A stretch of 64,000 nucleotides of DNA from Brugia malayi (taxonomy: Eukaryota; Nematoda; Chromadorea; Rhabditida; Onchocercidae). Below, one piece after another: positions 39,912 through 53,500 of the stretch; positions within the stretch are counted from its first letter, which is position 1; each line of letters opens with the position of its first letter. The notes below the pieces were generated by a model. That model did not search any database and had not been told where the DNA came from. It saw nothing but the letters and a program-made list of their open reading frames with translations. The DNA is taken from NCBI RefSeq assembly GCF_000002995.4, contig NW_025062479.1, forward strand, positions 7,865,721-7,929,720, written 5' to 3'. A program made the position numbers and the translations under genes.

Positions 39912-40886
39912 ATAGCTCTACTGCTACAGCGACGCTACATAATTCTGTATTTAAGGTCATATTTAATTAATATTAAATGAAGGCTGAACATAATGAATGA
40001 TCATTTAGATAGAAAATGAATTGATTTCAGAAACTTCAGGACAGAAATGAACAAAAAGTACTATAATGGACTGAGAGAAATAAATCACTGCTCTTTATCA
40101 AATGGTAACCAGCGCTGCTGTCAGATCTAGATAGAACTGTTAGCATGTGCCACGCATCGCATTCTTGGAAAATGAAATATTTATTTTACGCCAATGTCTT
40201 TTTAAATGAGTGGAAATATCCAAACCGATTTAATTCCTTGATTCATTATGATCAAAATCATTTACGTTTACGATGCTGAGTATTCAAGAATCTTTTGTGA
40301 GTTCAGATTTATCTCAGCTATATGAAATGGACAATGATTGATAGTAATACAAAAGGAAAAACCAAAAATAGTGAGAAACCAGAAATATTCACCATTAATT
40401 GACCACCATATAAGCGAAGAAATGTTTTTCAGCACATACAGAAGGAGTGCTAGGAAAGATGTATCCATGTTCAACTTTGTATTTCCTGTCAACTTTTCCT
40501 TTAAAATTAGACTGTTGAAAGAACTACAGTTGTAGTTGCACATCATCCATTTCAATTTATTTCAGGTAAGATTTTTCAGTAAGTTATTTTTTGATGACTG
40601 AATTGCAAGTATTGAGGACCGATTTAGATAAAAGGACTTGTGATTCGTTATATTTTTCAATCCTAAATTTTTATTAATGATAAATGCCACATTACTTGAA
40701 TCAACGGAGCATTTGTAATTTTTTTATGTCAAATTTCAAATCTTCCAACCTACCCCAAAATACATGCAAAGAACATTAGAGACATACTTGCCACGGTACG
40801 GCTATTCAATAAAGTATGTATATTCTGTTTCTGCAGATACCGCTTCCCTATATGTTTGGATGAATAAGTATGCCTTATAAGTGTTG

Positions 40887-41432
40887 CTACGGATAATCGA
40901 GGTGACACAGTGCATGTACATAAACGTACGCTTTTCTTTGAGGTGTACGTAGTACAATATAATGAGAAGTGTGCTTCTTAAATACCTTATGTAGACATAT
41001 AGATTCTATTGTGTTTATGTGAGAAATTATTTCTCTTAATATTATGACTTTCAAAAGGAAGGAATGAGAAGCGCGCTTTTTAATAATTTTGTAATAGTCT
41101 CTTTGGGAACCAAAATTCCTACAAATGCTGACATAAAAACCTAATATAAAGGCTAAGCAATAACAATATATGTAAACATACAGAGATACAAGCATACAGA
41201 CACTTATACAAAATGTTTCACAAGATTTTACTACCACATTTATGGGTTCTTTGAATCTTGCGATACAACCTAAATTCCGATTCATTTCAGTGAGTGAAAA
41301 TTTACGTCTCACTCTTATTAGGCGCTTTCTGCTATATATTCGAAAAAAAGAAAGGAGTACCGCAAATTTATCTCTTAGTAAGTTATAAACTTGAGAATTA
41401 GCGAATGGGACACCACAATCGATTTTACACAT
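40887..41432 (-). other. Orphan 181-codon open reading frame
   Basis: An intron-free frame from ATG (41432) to TAG in the gene desert. It has no recognised motif. There is a hydrophobic Cys/Tyr/Val-rich stretch around residues 70-107 and basic flanks. No clear promoter or leader acceptor is seen. It may be a chance frame or an orphan gene. Confidence 0.2.
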
Positions 41433-44400
41433 ATTAGTGGCGAGAATTTGTCAATCGTAGAAAATTGAGTAGCTAGCAATAAAATAAATTCTGCTTTGCT
41501 TCTAGGTTTTATTTGTAACTTTTGGATCAATTTAGATTATTTGTTTATCCATGTCCATGGATTGTGAAAATCCGGTCCCCTGAAAAACTAACTACTTGCT
41601 CTATCAACCATCGCATGCTAGTAACATGAATGGATCTCACGTCAAAAGTCTGAAGAATTTTAACGATCGTAACATGTTTGAATGTATGAAACTATGAAGA
41701 CTGTTAAACAACTTAACGTTACTTTTATCTATTTGCTCTTAAGTTCTATTGATCTTGCTTGATGCTTCAGCAAAAGCAACAAATTTAAAATTGATAGAGC
41801 AAATAGTTAGTTGTTCAGGGCAGTTACTCGATTTTTACAGTCATATGCATTGAAACTGTAAATAATTTTGAAATTGTAAATAAATAATCTAAAGAAATGA
41901 TCCAAAAGTTATAGCACAGAACTTAGAAGCATTATATATAATTTATAGTCCAAAAAAAAAAAGTTAAAAAAAAATTGTCACTTGAAGAAAAGTAACAATA
42001 TTTTTTTTTAATACTGAAATAAAATCGTGAATATCAGAAAATTTAAGTCACTGCAACTATGTTGTATGCTTTATTCATGTTTCTCAAAGCTGCTGACATT
42101 TACAACAAAGCATGCACGATAATCTGCAGTTTATTGGTAAAGTTACAATTTGATCAAATGTTTTAAAAGCTTTCGTTTTTTGAGACATCGTATGTTATAT
42201 CATTTTTTCCAACTGGATATGAAATGTCTGATATGCTTGAAGTGTAATTAAAAGCCAAGAAGTTCATTGTTAGTGCGAAATAATTCTGAAAAGCGAAAAC
42301 AAACTTTGATTTTATCCTTTCAGTGTTATTGACAAGTCATAAGAACATTATTGTATCAATAAAAAGACCGAAGTCTACATGAAGTGGTTTATGTAAATTT
42401 CTCTACATCCTGTGTTTATAAGTATAACGCATTTGCGCGCCTTTCTGTATCACCATATTCTTGGTACACATCTGCGCCTACAGCGCTCCACCGTCATTAT
42501 CTTTAAAATATGAGCAATAATTTTCATTAACAGATTTTTATTCGCAGCATTTTGTGCTCTTTTATTTAATAACCTAAATTTTACACTCACAACAATCAAT
42601 ATTTTGTACACCTTGCTTGTGAAATTTCCTTTAAGCAGCATAGGTCTCATTCTCTCGTAATTACAATTTCAACTCATTAAAATGAACGCTCTAATAGAAA
42701 CGTTGGAAAATATTAAATTAATTGGTGCCTTTCATTTACATATATATAGTCATTACAGTTAATCGAAAAGATTTGTTGTGTAACTTCAACTTCTGTGCTG
42801 TTCCGGTCATCCTGTTGTAGCTAAAGGCCAAATACCTTCTTTGAAAAGAGCGCTAAATTCATTTATTCGAGAGTCACGAGTGCAAATTATGCTCCTTAAT
42901 TGATTCACCACTAGCTATGCTAAAAAATGCAAGATGATGACGTTTTTGTTTTCTATTTCAAGTCGGCATTCATGGAGCAGTACTAAATTTTTCTCACTAA
43001 AGGTGTGTTCTACATATTTCTATGTGAGGTGTTTGCTCATGTATAAAAGATGAAAGAAAGTTGCTCGCTGAAAGTTACTCCTTCAATTCCCTGTTCCCTT
43101 TTCCTATCTTCCTTTCATTTTTTTGCGACCTTGACGGCCAGTATCTAAAAAAACTCGGATCACACTTTTTTAAACCAAAATCCATTGTTATCGCTTAGTA
43201 TATTAGTCTCCCCACATCACATTGTTTTGATAAGTCTCTACAGTTAATGGTTGATTTTTAAAGCATGCAGATCTTTTGGTTTTTGACAAAGAATATATTA
43301 ATAGCATGCTTATACAATTAATATATCGGGATGATGGATGAAGTTGAATATGTTTTAATAGTGATTTTTAAAGGGAGATTCGAGTCGAATCCTAGAAAAC
43401 CTACAAACTTCAATCATCTTCTATACTAAACCAAGAATGAAATTACTATCAAAAGAAGGTCTAAAATGAATTTGTTCGAGTAAACTAATTCCAGATTTGT
43501 CATAACCATTATTCGTGAAGAAATTTGAAAACGCATTTAAAAGAAATATTTTTTAAAGCTTGACAACCACAGAAAATCGGGTGTTCTATTTTATTAACCT
43601 GTAATTTTCTACATGAAGATAGGATCACTTTACTGTTCAGTTTTCTTGAGTGTTTCTGCATTTCAAATGGAAGTATTTTGAAAAGGAGTTAGCAAATCGG
43701 AAGACAGAACATTACGCTGTACTTGTGTGTATTACCTTAACAAGATTGCCTCAATTGTTGGTGTGAATGCATTACTGATGTGATTGCTACCAACTGCTGC
43801 TTAATCAATTTTCTAGGCCTATCATTATGTCCGCTTGTAATCGATGTGATATAATCATGAATTAGAAGTGAGGTTCGTAACTGATAAATATGTATTATTC
43901 AAATGATATTCTTAAATCCACTTAATTTTTTAAATATTTTTCAGACCTATAAATACACTTGCCTCATTTAGAACTTTTTAGCTCAATCTTAATACGATTT
44001 TCCGATCCTGTTCAATCTATCTTTTTACCACTCTTCAGGATCTTGAAGCCACACTACTGCATTGGTCATTATCATTTAACCACCGCTTTGAGTTGTTAAA
44101 TGCCGAGTTTTTATAGGGGACTACATGAAACAAGGAGAGTAAAAGCTAATAGCAAGACAAGATACAAAAGAAAAGCGCTTGACCTTCAAAGAATGATAAT
44201 GCAACTGAACGAATATCACTGCCAACGCTTGCCTGACCATTTCTGGAACTCATTTGATTTATTGGCTTTTTTTACGACCAGTCCATTTTTCAAATAATAA
44301 AAACATTAAGACATTGGGTGATAAACAACCTTTCCTGCACTCACCCACCCTTTAGGATATGAAAGCGAATTAATGGCCATCCATTTACCGCACCCATTTC

Positions 44401-45806
44401 GGTTCCCATCCAATGATATGTTAGACACTGGATTTTTGAGCAGTATAGTTTTCGATACATGGGTTTTGCCTTCCACCTCATCTTCTACTAATCATCGATT
44501 GACTGAATGAACCTCGACCGTAAAATACTGGTCAAATTCACTTTCATAAAAAGTAAACTACTGGTATATATGTCTCTCTCAAATCTTTCAGTCTTTCTTG
44601 TCCATAAAGTTCTAATCAGAATTATATCATCAACTACGGCTATCACCAAAAAAAGTACTTCAACTAAAGATTTTGTGTTCGAACTGGTCGAAACCGAAGT
44701 TTACTAAAAGTTTCTACATTCAATTAATGAGTGAGTCATGCACATCCTTTAACTTTGTTTGAATAAATAAATGGAGATTGCTGCTGCCTTTTTTTATCAA
44801 GCAAGTCAGAGAAATAAATTTAGCTACCAGCTGTTATGATACAAATTTACAATTCAAATCGTTTGACGAATTGATAACAGCTTTTATTACTTTCTTTTCA
44901 CTTTTTTGGAACGATAATTTTCCCACGATACAAGCGCTTTTCATTAAGAAATACTGAGGATTAGTTTTACATTCAAGAGAACCTAAAATCACTGAATCAC
45001 TGATATGTTTATCATTTGTTTCACCAATAATCTAGAGGTGGATTTAATAAGAAATTTTACAATTCCAGAGGGGAGCAAGTTTCTTTTACCATCATTTTTC
45101 AAGGTACTTAAGAGGATCTATAGATGACTCCTTCAGTTCAAACCTAATAATCAATCGCGTTGAAATCGTACCGTTGCCATATTGTGCATTAAAGACGATA
45201 CAGATTCTTGTTTGACATTATTGTACTTTTTTAGCAGATATGTGACGACCGTCAATGTTGTTATGTTAATTCACCAAATATATTGTTGCAGTTATTCTTT
45301 GACTGATTAATTTGATAAGGAACTGTTCTTGCATTGAACATGTGACTTATTGTTCGGTTTATTTTCATGTTTTTCTTCTTTCTTTCTCTTTATTTTTCCG
45401 CTATAAATCAAGAAGGAGATATTTGTCAACAGTAGAGTAATGGCATGCAATTGCACAGAATGATGCACAAAATCGAAAGCTTAGAGCTTTAAATTATTTA
45501 AATGATTCAAATCCACTTTCCTTCTTAATTTGGCATCCTATTATCGCTAGCAGAATATAATCATCTACTGCAGAATGCAGCATAAAGAAATGGCAACTGC
45601 GTTGTTGCATTCAAATTACAATATGTATCATCAATGCAATCGGACTGCTAATAGTACTGTTTAAACTATAATATTTATTTTTTCTGCTTTTTTCTGCTTC
45701 ATACTTAATTTACTCATATATTACTAAAGGGATGTTGCATTTGGATAAGACAAAAAAAACTGCATTGTAACTTCAGCAGAGCTGGTTTTGCATGATTGCA
45801 GTCATA

Positions 45807-45958
45807 GCAAGGAAGAGGATTTATGTAATTATTTTGCGAGAAAGGGAAGAGGAACAGGAGTGAGACTGGGAAGATTGAGTTTATCAGTTTGTTGTAAATT
45901 AGCGACCCGATGATCAATTTTAAATTAATTAAATGAGTGATCGTCCTATCACTTCTGA
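45807..45958 (+). mobile_element. Left arm of 152-bp inverted repeat (possible MITE/fold-back element)
   Basis: This segment matches the reverse complement of 46571-46722 over its whole length at high identity, about 85 to 90 percent by eye. A 27-base exact block, AAATTAGCGACCCGATGATC plus AATTTTA, is shared. No transposase frame lies between the arms and no target-site duplication is obvious. Confidence 0.75.
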
Positions 45959-46570
45959 CAATCATTAACTGACGATTCGCTTTCAGTTTGCCGCAAGGGT
46001 GCCATGTTAACATTATCCCAATGTCCATCTGCTAAACTTACTCATTTTCAAATAGTTCGAATACGTGACTTTATAACAGTCTGACATCCATCATCAAATC
46101 AATTTCACTCCTCTTCCCTTGTGCTCAACGAAAGTCCAATCGCTGATAAACACGAACTGCAATAAGTTTTAACTGGGATAAGTGGACCAATGATTGCAGC
46201 AATGATTATGCCAGTTATAACGATAATGATAACAGCGATAACAGTGATTATGATCACAAGACCACTCAGCGCTCTTTCATGTCTTATTCAACACCATTTT
46301 TCTTCGTTTCAGCAACAAATTTAACTTTACATATGTTATTTTACATTGTTGATCAATATCCTATCCAGTCCTGCGTTTTCATTGTGGTTTCTATACATCC
46401 CTCACTGATCAAATCAGAATTTTTTTACAACAACTGGATAATATCATCACTGATCAGCGAAATATTCTGAAGGGGTTATTCGAAGAAATAGTCAGTTACT
46501 TAAAAGAATCAAAAAAAGTAAATCTGAGGCTGTTTTTGCAGTAAACTGATGCAAGAATAGCTTTATATAT

Positions 46571-46722
46571 TAGAAGTGACAAGATAATCGTTCGTTTATT
46601 TAATCTAAAATTGATCATCGGGTCGCTAATTTACGACTAAACTGATAAATTCAATCTTCCCAATCTCACTCCTGTTCCTTTCGTCTTCCTCGCAAAATAA
46701 TTACATAAGTCCTTTTCCTTGC
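46571..46722 (-). mobile_element. Right arm of 152-bp inverted repeat
   Basis: Reverse-complement partner of 45807-45958. The 612-base spacer contains GATAA/GATAAC-rich sequence near 46205-46250 but no coding signal. Confidence 0.75.
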
Positions 46723-47111
46723 ATTTTACTGTTACTCCACGAACTGCTTTATTGATTTTACACAACATTACTCTAGGTGCAAAAAAGTTGCTAAATGCTT
46801 ATCAAGTGCTTTAATAGTGGTTGGTGAAAAAATAGTGTTGAATTCTTGAAGATCCCAAAAAATTATACATAAAGTAATGTAATACATACAATATATGGCA
46901 TAACAAATGCAACAGTCATTCTCTTTTAAAAGAATGAATAGGTGGTTTCTAATGAATGGGATTTTCTACATTTTCTATTAGTGCTATTCTTGCTTAAGAT
47001 AATGTTTCATTTTTACTTTACATGCGCAATAATTTCTTCCTACAAAATCTCTTAGTAAAAGCTATGTAATTATTTTGATTAGTGCTTTTATTAAAGTTTC
47101 TAAAAGCTTTG

Positions 47112-47115
<4 letters not shown>

Positions 47116-47142
<27 letters not shown>
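47116..47142. repeat. Poly(T) tract, 27 bases
   Basis: Homopolymer run followed by GTAGC, in the gene desert. Confidence 0.95.
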
Positions 47143-50100
47143 GTAGCAAGTAATATAAGACAATATCTCTAAACTGACTTTTAGGAAATCGTATTGTAAA
47201 TAATATAACTTGGGGAATTTGTGTGCAATCGGTAAGTGGTAACTGGCAGTGATTTATGCACTTATTTTATTTTAGCAATCCATAATTTTTTCTCACTGGA
47301 AATCAAAAGTTTTTGTAGGAAAGGTCAATTTATAGAACAAAAAGGAAAGAGCATTAATTGGATACAGTTGTCATGAATTTTTCAAAATCTCTTGCTGTCT
47401 CAGTAACTGTTATTAGTCTATGCTTACTTCCTGAATAACATCCTCGAAGTGAGAGCATCTTTTATTTGTTCATGTGCATAACTTTCCATTGACAAGATGC
47501 CAATCACTATCAAAGAGTTTAAATCAGAAGCAACAAGTCACTCTCTAAAACCAGCGCCTCTCATTCATTTCTTTTAATTAACTCGCCCGTCTCATGCAGA
47601 TGTGCTATCATTTTCCTTTCAGGTAAGTCCTGAATATAAAACAAAGTAACAACACTTTACAGAGATTGTGCAGCTATTATAAAGCATGAATGGCTATGAC
47701 ATAATATAAGAAGTTTCAATTTCACTAGTTTGAAAATTAAGTTTTATAGTAACTATTTTTTGATCTTTCTTTCAAAAGCAAACTTCCGAGAGATTTTTTG
47801 GTTTTGCTTGAAAACTAATCTTTATCATAATTCATAATACGTTGCCATGCATTAATTTTGATTTCAAAATAACTTTCCATATGTTTTCAAATTGAAATAA
47901 AATTTATCGCCAAGTGACCAACAGAAAATGGTCCCCAGCTTGAATGAATCTAATTTACCGGTATAACTGGAATCAAAAACAGTTGTCAAAAAAGTCTCAT
48001 CGCATTATCCACCCAAAAAAGTTGTTACATAGGGATTTTAAAATGTTTTACGGGTTAATAGAAAAAACAATCCAAACCTAGTTAGTTTGATAAAGTTAGG
48101 GAATAATTTTTTAGTAAGATACAGACTAAATGCTTTCATTATTACATAAATGGAGTAAACTGATTATAAAGTACATTAATTTGTGGGTCTCCATCTGAAA
48201 AAACTCTTAATATAAAAAGTTTATGCAACTTCGTACTTAAATCTTTATAATTTAGCATTTGTAGCACCGAGCAGGGAAATGACTTAATAAATTTTCAGTA
48301 AAACGATGCGCAGCTTCGTGCCAATGTCCATTCTTTGATATAATGGTTTGCCTCGGTTTGAAAATATTCTTCTCCACTATTTAACCATTTAACTTCCCCT
48401 ACAGTTCCGCATGATACGTCCTTAATGTTATTGATTGAAGATTCATTTCATCATTTCAATTCTTATGTGCATTTTCGGTTTCATCTATATTCAACTTTCC
48501 TCTACTTCTGAACTGATAAATGAATGCACATATTTCTGTGTACAAAGATGGCCAAAAAAGATAGAGCAATAAGTATAATTGAAAGAGTGGTGGTGAGAAG
48601 GAACGAAAGAGTCCACAAAATACCATAATCTCACATCTCATAAAAAGAAACATTAACGTTAAAAAAAGAGTTTTGATGGGACAATTTACGAGCGTTTTTT
48701 GTTGATGTAATATCAAAGAGCGGCCGCTACGCTTACGAGAATGGCCTCCCTCGTCATAAATGCCTCTGCCGTTGAATTAGTTGGCAGCAAAATGCAAGAT
48801 ATATCTTCGAACTTTATGACCCCGTTCTCCATACTCTTGTTTCTCTCTATCCTCTTTTACCTGCACTGCTCATTGATACTTACGATGATGAAGTAATGAA
48901 TACCTCTTATCAAATCGACCAGTTCATATTTGTTTCTTCTTCATTTAAAACCATTTTTCTTACAAACTTCCCGTGGCACGCAATACGCAAACTTCATTTA
49001 TCGAATCCAAGAAGGTGCCTAGCATAGTTTTTGAAAAAAAAAATTCCGTCTGCAGTCTCACGTTAATGACCAAAATACGTGCATTTCTACTGCCACTTCT
49101 GGCAACACATGTCTGAATAGCAAAACAGTATTATATACAAGATTTTTTTTGAACTTGAACATTCACTTTTACTTAATAATTTCTAATTCAACTAGGCATT
49201 AAAGCGATCTCGAATGCTAATTACTCAAAAATTACGAAATGAGTTTGAAATTAGAAAATTTCATGAAAACAAATTCTGTTGGAAATTTTGTGAAATTTCT
49301 AATGCACGGTAATGAAAGTTCGCGGAAGTTTATCGAAATATATTTGCTACAAATATTGATCACGTTGTTTTCTGATTAGCACTTCCCCATTTTTTCTTCA
49401 TTGTCCACTTTTGTTTCCTCCTGTTGATTGGTGAATGACCTTATTCTTAGTATATGGAAACTTGAATTTGTATAGGACAATTAGTAAACTTGACTACTTT
49501 CATTTATATTAGACGTCAGTCTTCTCTTTTGCCAATTTTCCTCTCTATATCCTTTTCCGGAAATAAATTTTTTCTTTTTCCTTTTATAGAAAGTCTATGC
49601 CGAATTTTTGAACACATAAGAAAGCAAACAGTGTAACAGCAGAATGTAATCAATACTTAATTAACAGAATCCGATTTTTAAAATCCACATTTCCAAAACA
49701 CACCAGTTTTTGAGAATTTAAATTCTATTTCTGAGAATAAAATTTCTGAGTTAATAACATACTTGCATCTTGATATTAGTTAATAGCATACTTGATATTA
49801 GTGCATTCTTGTCCATCTTCCCTTTTTTCACTTTTGATTTTCTCGATTTTAAATAAAATTTCATCAGCTTAATAGATTTGAATTCTTAGAATTCATATAT
49901 ATTCAAGCTAATTTAAAGAACAAAATGCTATAATATCAATTTTATTGAAAGCATTAAATACGCCAGGGTCTATAAGCAATGACGCAATATCATTGAATAG
50001 CGTGCCTGGTTTCTTGTAACTTAAAGCTCAGCCCATAAAATTTAATTATCTATTATTGTGTATTCAAAAAGTGGTGCAATCAAATATCTATTTATGGTAC

Positions 50101-50443
50101 TTATGATAAGAAGCTATTGAAAGGAATGGTAAAAAGTGTTGAAAAGCTCTTTGAAGCCGAATAGAAATTAAGGAACCTCTTTCGCTATGAAATCAGCCTG
50201 AAGATAACAAGAAGTGCTAGTATGGATTATTCTTATCCTCTCTACTTTTGTGTTTTTCTATCTCAGAGAATTGCTCCAAACAACGTGCTCAAGCATTCCT
50301 TCTTCAAGTTCTTTGCATTCTTTGCATCAGCGTATACCTTTCCTTAGTATTCTAAGGTGAACATTTAGTCTAATTTTGTGCAAATTTGGTTAGGATTGAA
50401 AGACTTGATATAGATCAAATTTCTTTTAAGAAAGCTTATTTTA

Positions 50444-50549
50444 CATTTACCATTCTTCTTGATTATGCTATTGTATTAATTAATCTTTTGTTCTTTCATT
50501 TACCATTCTTCTTGATTATGCTATTGTATTAATTAATCTTTTGTTCTTT
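50444..50549. repeat. Perfect 53-bp tandem duplication (two copies)
   Basis: A unit beginning CATTTACCATTCTTCTTGAT occurs twice head to tail without a mismatch (50444-50496, 50497-50549). This points to a recent event or an assembly artefact. Confidence 0.95.
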
Positions 50550-53500
50550 CATAGATAATTAAAATGAGGATGATTAAACTATTTAAATCAAAATACTGAA
50601 TGTCTTGTTCCTTAGGCAGTATTCCCAAGTAGATAAGTTAAGATTGAGGCTTTGCTTTCAAATTCCGATTGATGGCATCCCTAGCCTTCCCTAAATTCAT
50701 ATTATAGCTTCTTTTCGGTTCTTTAAACATTTTTTAGTAAGGAATAAATCAGCATCCAAGAAATAAAATACAGTATTTAATGAAAGTTTATGTAACATAT
50801 TTTATCAGCATCGTGAGGCATAATATATCGTCCATAAGAATTATTACATTAAATTATTTTTCATCAAAAACTTTTTAATAAAAAAAGCATCTCACATTTC
50901 CTACTTTCTTAATTCAAAACGATCCATCATAAGTACCTCTGCAAGATTTTGAGACTTAATGGAAAAAAATTTGTTGCCTTTTTTGATTCTAAATAACCAA
51001 ATAAGTAGTAGAGAGTTGTTTAAGTTCAAGTTCTGAATTACTCTCTTCTCCTTTTTCTGCCCTTTCATTTTACATTTCCGCGACAGTTTAAATTATCCTT
51101 TTTGAAACAGCGCAGACATCAGTTTATCCGGAATAGCTAATCGCCTTACAAGTCCGATGTTTTTGGAAGAACCGCTGGTCGGTTTAGCCATCATAACAGC
51201 ACTATGCTTAGCCGTTTCTATCTCAATCCTTCATTACATTTCCCTGAATTAATCCCTGCCAATCATTTGCAAATAACACATTTATCATCGGCACCCCACA
51301 TCACTATAATCACTCATTTTCTTCCATCTGCGATGTCCGCCATTGTGCAACATTATCTACTCATCTTTACGACTTGTAGCATGCATCATTCTTGAACTTT
51401 GTGTTACTGATCCGGATGACAGTTGTCAATTCAATGATCTTTACTTTTTTCTTGCACCGCTTCTCCCATTCTATTTCTCTACACTGTTTATTTCCAAAAA
51501 TAAATGATCAACAGTTTTCGAAATTTTCATATATATTTCGGAAAGGCAAACTTTTCGAAATATGCCAGAATATGTCTGAGATAGCACTAGACGCCGATGA
51601 CTGCGAAATTTGTGACCGCTTATTAAATATTCAGCGTTTTTGTTAGTTTGTTTGGAATAATGGAAGACAAATGTATTTCAATATTTTCTGAACAGTCTGT
51701 TTGGTTATCAATTTTATCACTCCAGAAATAACTTTTTCATCTCACAATTGTCACTTCTATTTCTCGCATAATTCCATACAATTGTTTCACACATATCTTC
51801 CAATTGTGTTCAAGAATTCTCAGAACCTCGAAAAAAAAAGCATCGCTATCCATGTCTTAGTCAGCTGGAATGACAGATTGATGAAATAATTCAAAAAGGT
51901 CATTATAAAGTCATTTATATCAGAAGGAAAAAATTGTTTGATGGGAAAATAAAAGTGAACAAATTGCTGAGAAACATAAAACTGAAAGGTTCTATATTTA
52001 TGTGAATGCGATTCATATTACAGTGTGTATATATTATATTAATAATGGTCGAAATTGTTATGAGAGAGAAAAAGAGCAAAGTTTGATAGTAATGAAATAA
52101 GGATGCAATATATATAAGAGGGAGGAACAGGAGTGAAGAAGAATTGAGCATCTTGAGGACATTAAAAAAGAGACGTAGTACAAGAAAATGTATTTGCATA
52201 TGATTGATGATGACCAATGCTTATCATGATCATTTTGATGATGATCGATGAGACTCGTTATCATTATAATTGCATTCATAAAATAGTTGCTTTGCCTTTT
52301 TCATTGCATATACCATATGTGTTACTTTTACAAGTAAACTTTTTCAACTCTTTCACATCCCTATTAATGCACCATTTAGTTACATTAAGTCGGCACCAGA
52401 TTCAGATTTTTGGGAAAGTGAAATAAACTATCTTAAAATTTTACTTCTTGAAAAGTTTTTATAATGGAAAGGAAATTCCATAATCATGGTGCCTTTTTGT
52501 CAATTAGTTGTACTTGTGTCGCTTTTTTAATCAGGTGTCTACCAACTGTCTACAACTCGGTTCTTAATAAAGGAATAATGATCTTTTTTTTCCTAGCAAC
52601 ATTTTGCAATTAAAAATACCAAAACGAAGTAGCTATTCCTTATTCTTATCTTAGTAACAGCATGACTTCAAACAAAACAGAGCTTGTCTTCCGTTTCCAA
52701 AATATTATTGGCCTTTGAACCATTCCATTTAATTATTCCTGTTGTGATCTATTGAAATGCAATAACGTCCCCTTAAGCGTACTAATTTTCTTATAAAAAT
52801 GTTTGCCTCTATATTTCTGAATTGTGTTTAAATTCCTGTGATATTAAAGCGAGTAAATGGGATTTCGAAGGAGTCTTCTATAAAGTGATCAAATTCAACA
52901 TTTCATTAAATTTTTCTTTGAGCTGTGAAACATGTACATAAAGTTTTTAAATAACTTTTATATAACATGCAAAATTTTTATACAACATGTAAAATGCCAC
53001 GACATTTTGGATTAATAAGCGAAATATATGAAATTTCGTTCAAAGCATATAGTCCATATATTTAAAACATTCTTTATAAGAAGCTCCTTTAAATTGTTTG
53101 ATTGTTTGATTTAAATTGTAACTTTCATCAGCAAACAAATCTTCAATAAAATTTCAGATAATAAAAGCGAAACAGTAATAAGTAACTGTGTTACACTTGC
53201 AAGTACTTTTATCTAGTCTTCCTCCGTTTTTTCCAAAGGGTGAAATTTATCCCGGAAAATATTTTTCAAATATTCTATAAAATTCATCGTATCGTAATAC
53301 TGCCTTAATTGCTACTGGTAAATTCGAATATAATTTTAGCTTCTTTTGATCTAACTTTGGAATTTTTCAACTAATTATAGCTTTTATGGTAGTCATATGA
53401 CCCCATACTCAAATCTTTTAAATACAGTATGTTTTTTGTTTGTTAAGCTATTTAAAAAAGTGATTTAGATTTATTTTTTTGTAGAAGGCTTTAACAAAAG

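Noticed and set aside
39598..39915. 105-codon ORF upstream of the TBC1D22-like gene
   Set aside because: Its C-terminal part is made by the palindrome at 39872-39911, which is also open on the other strand. There is no homology.
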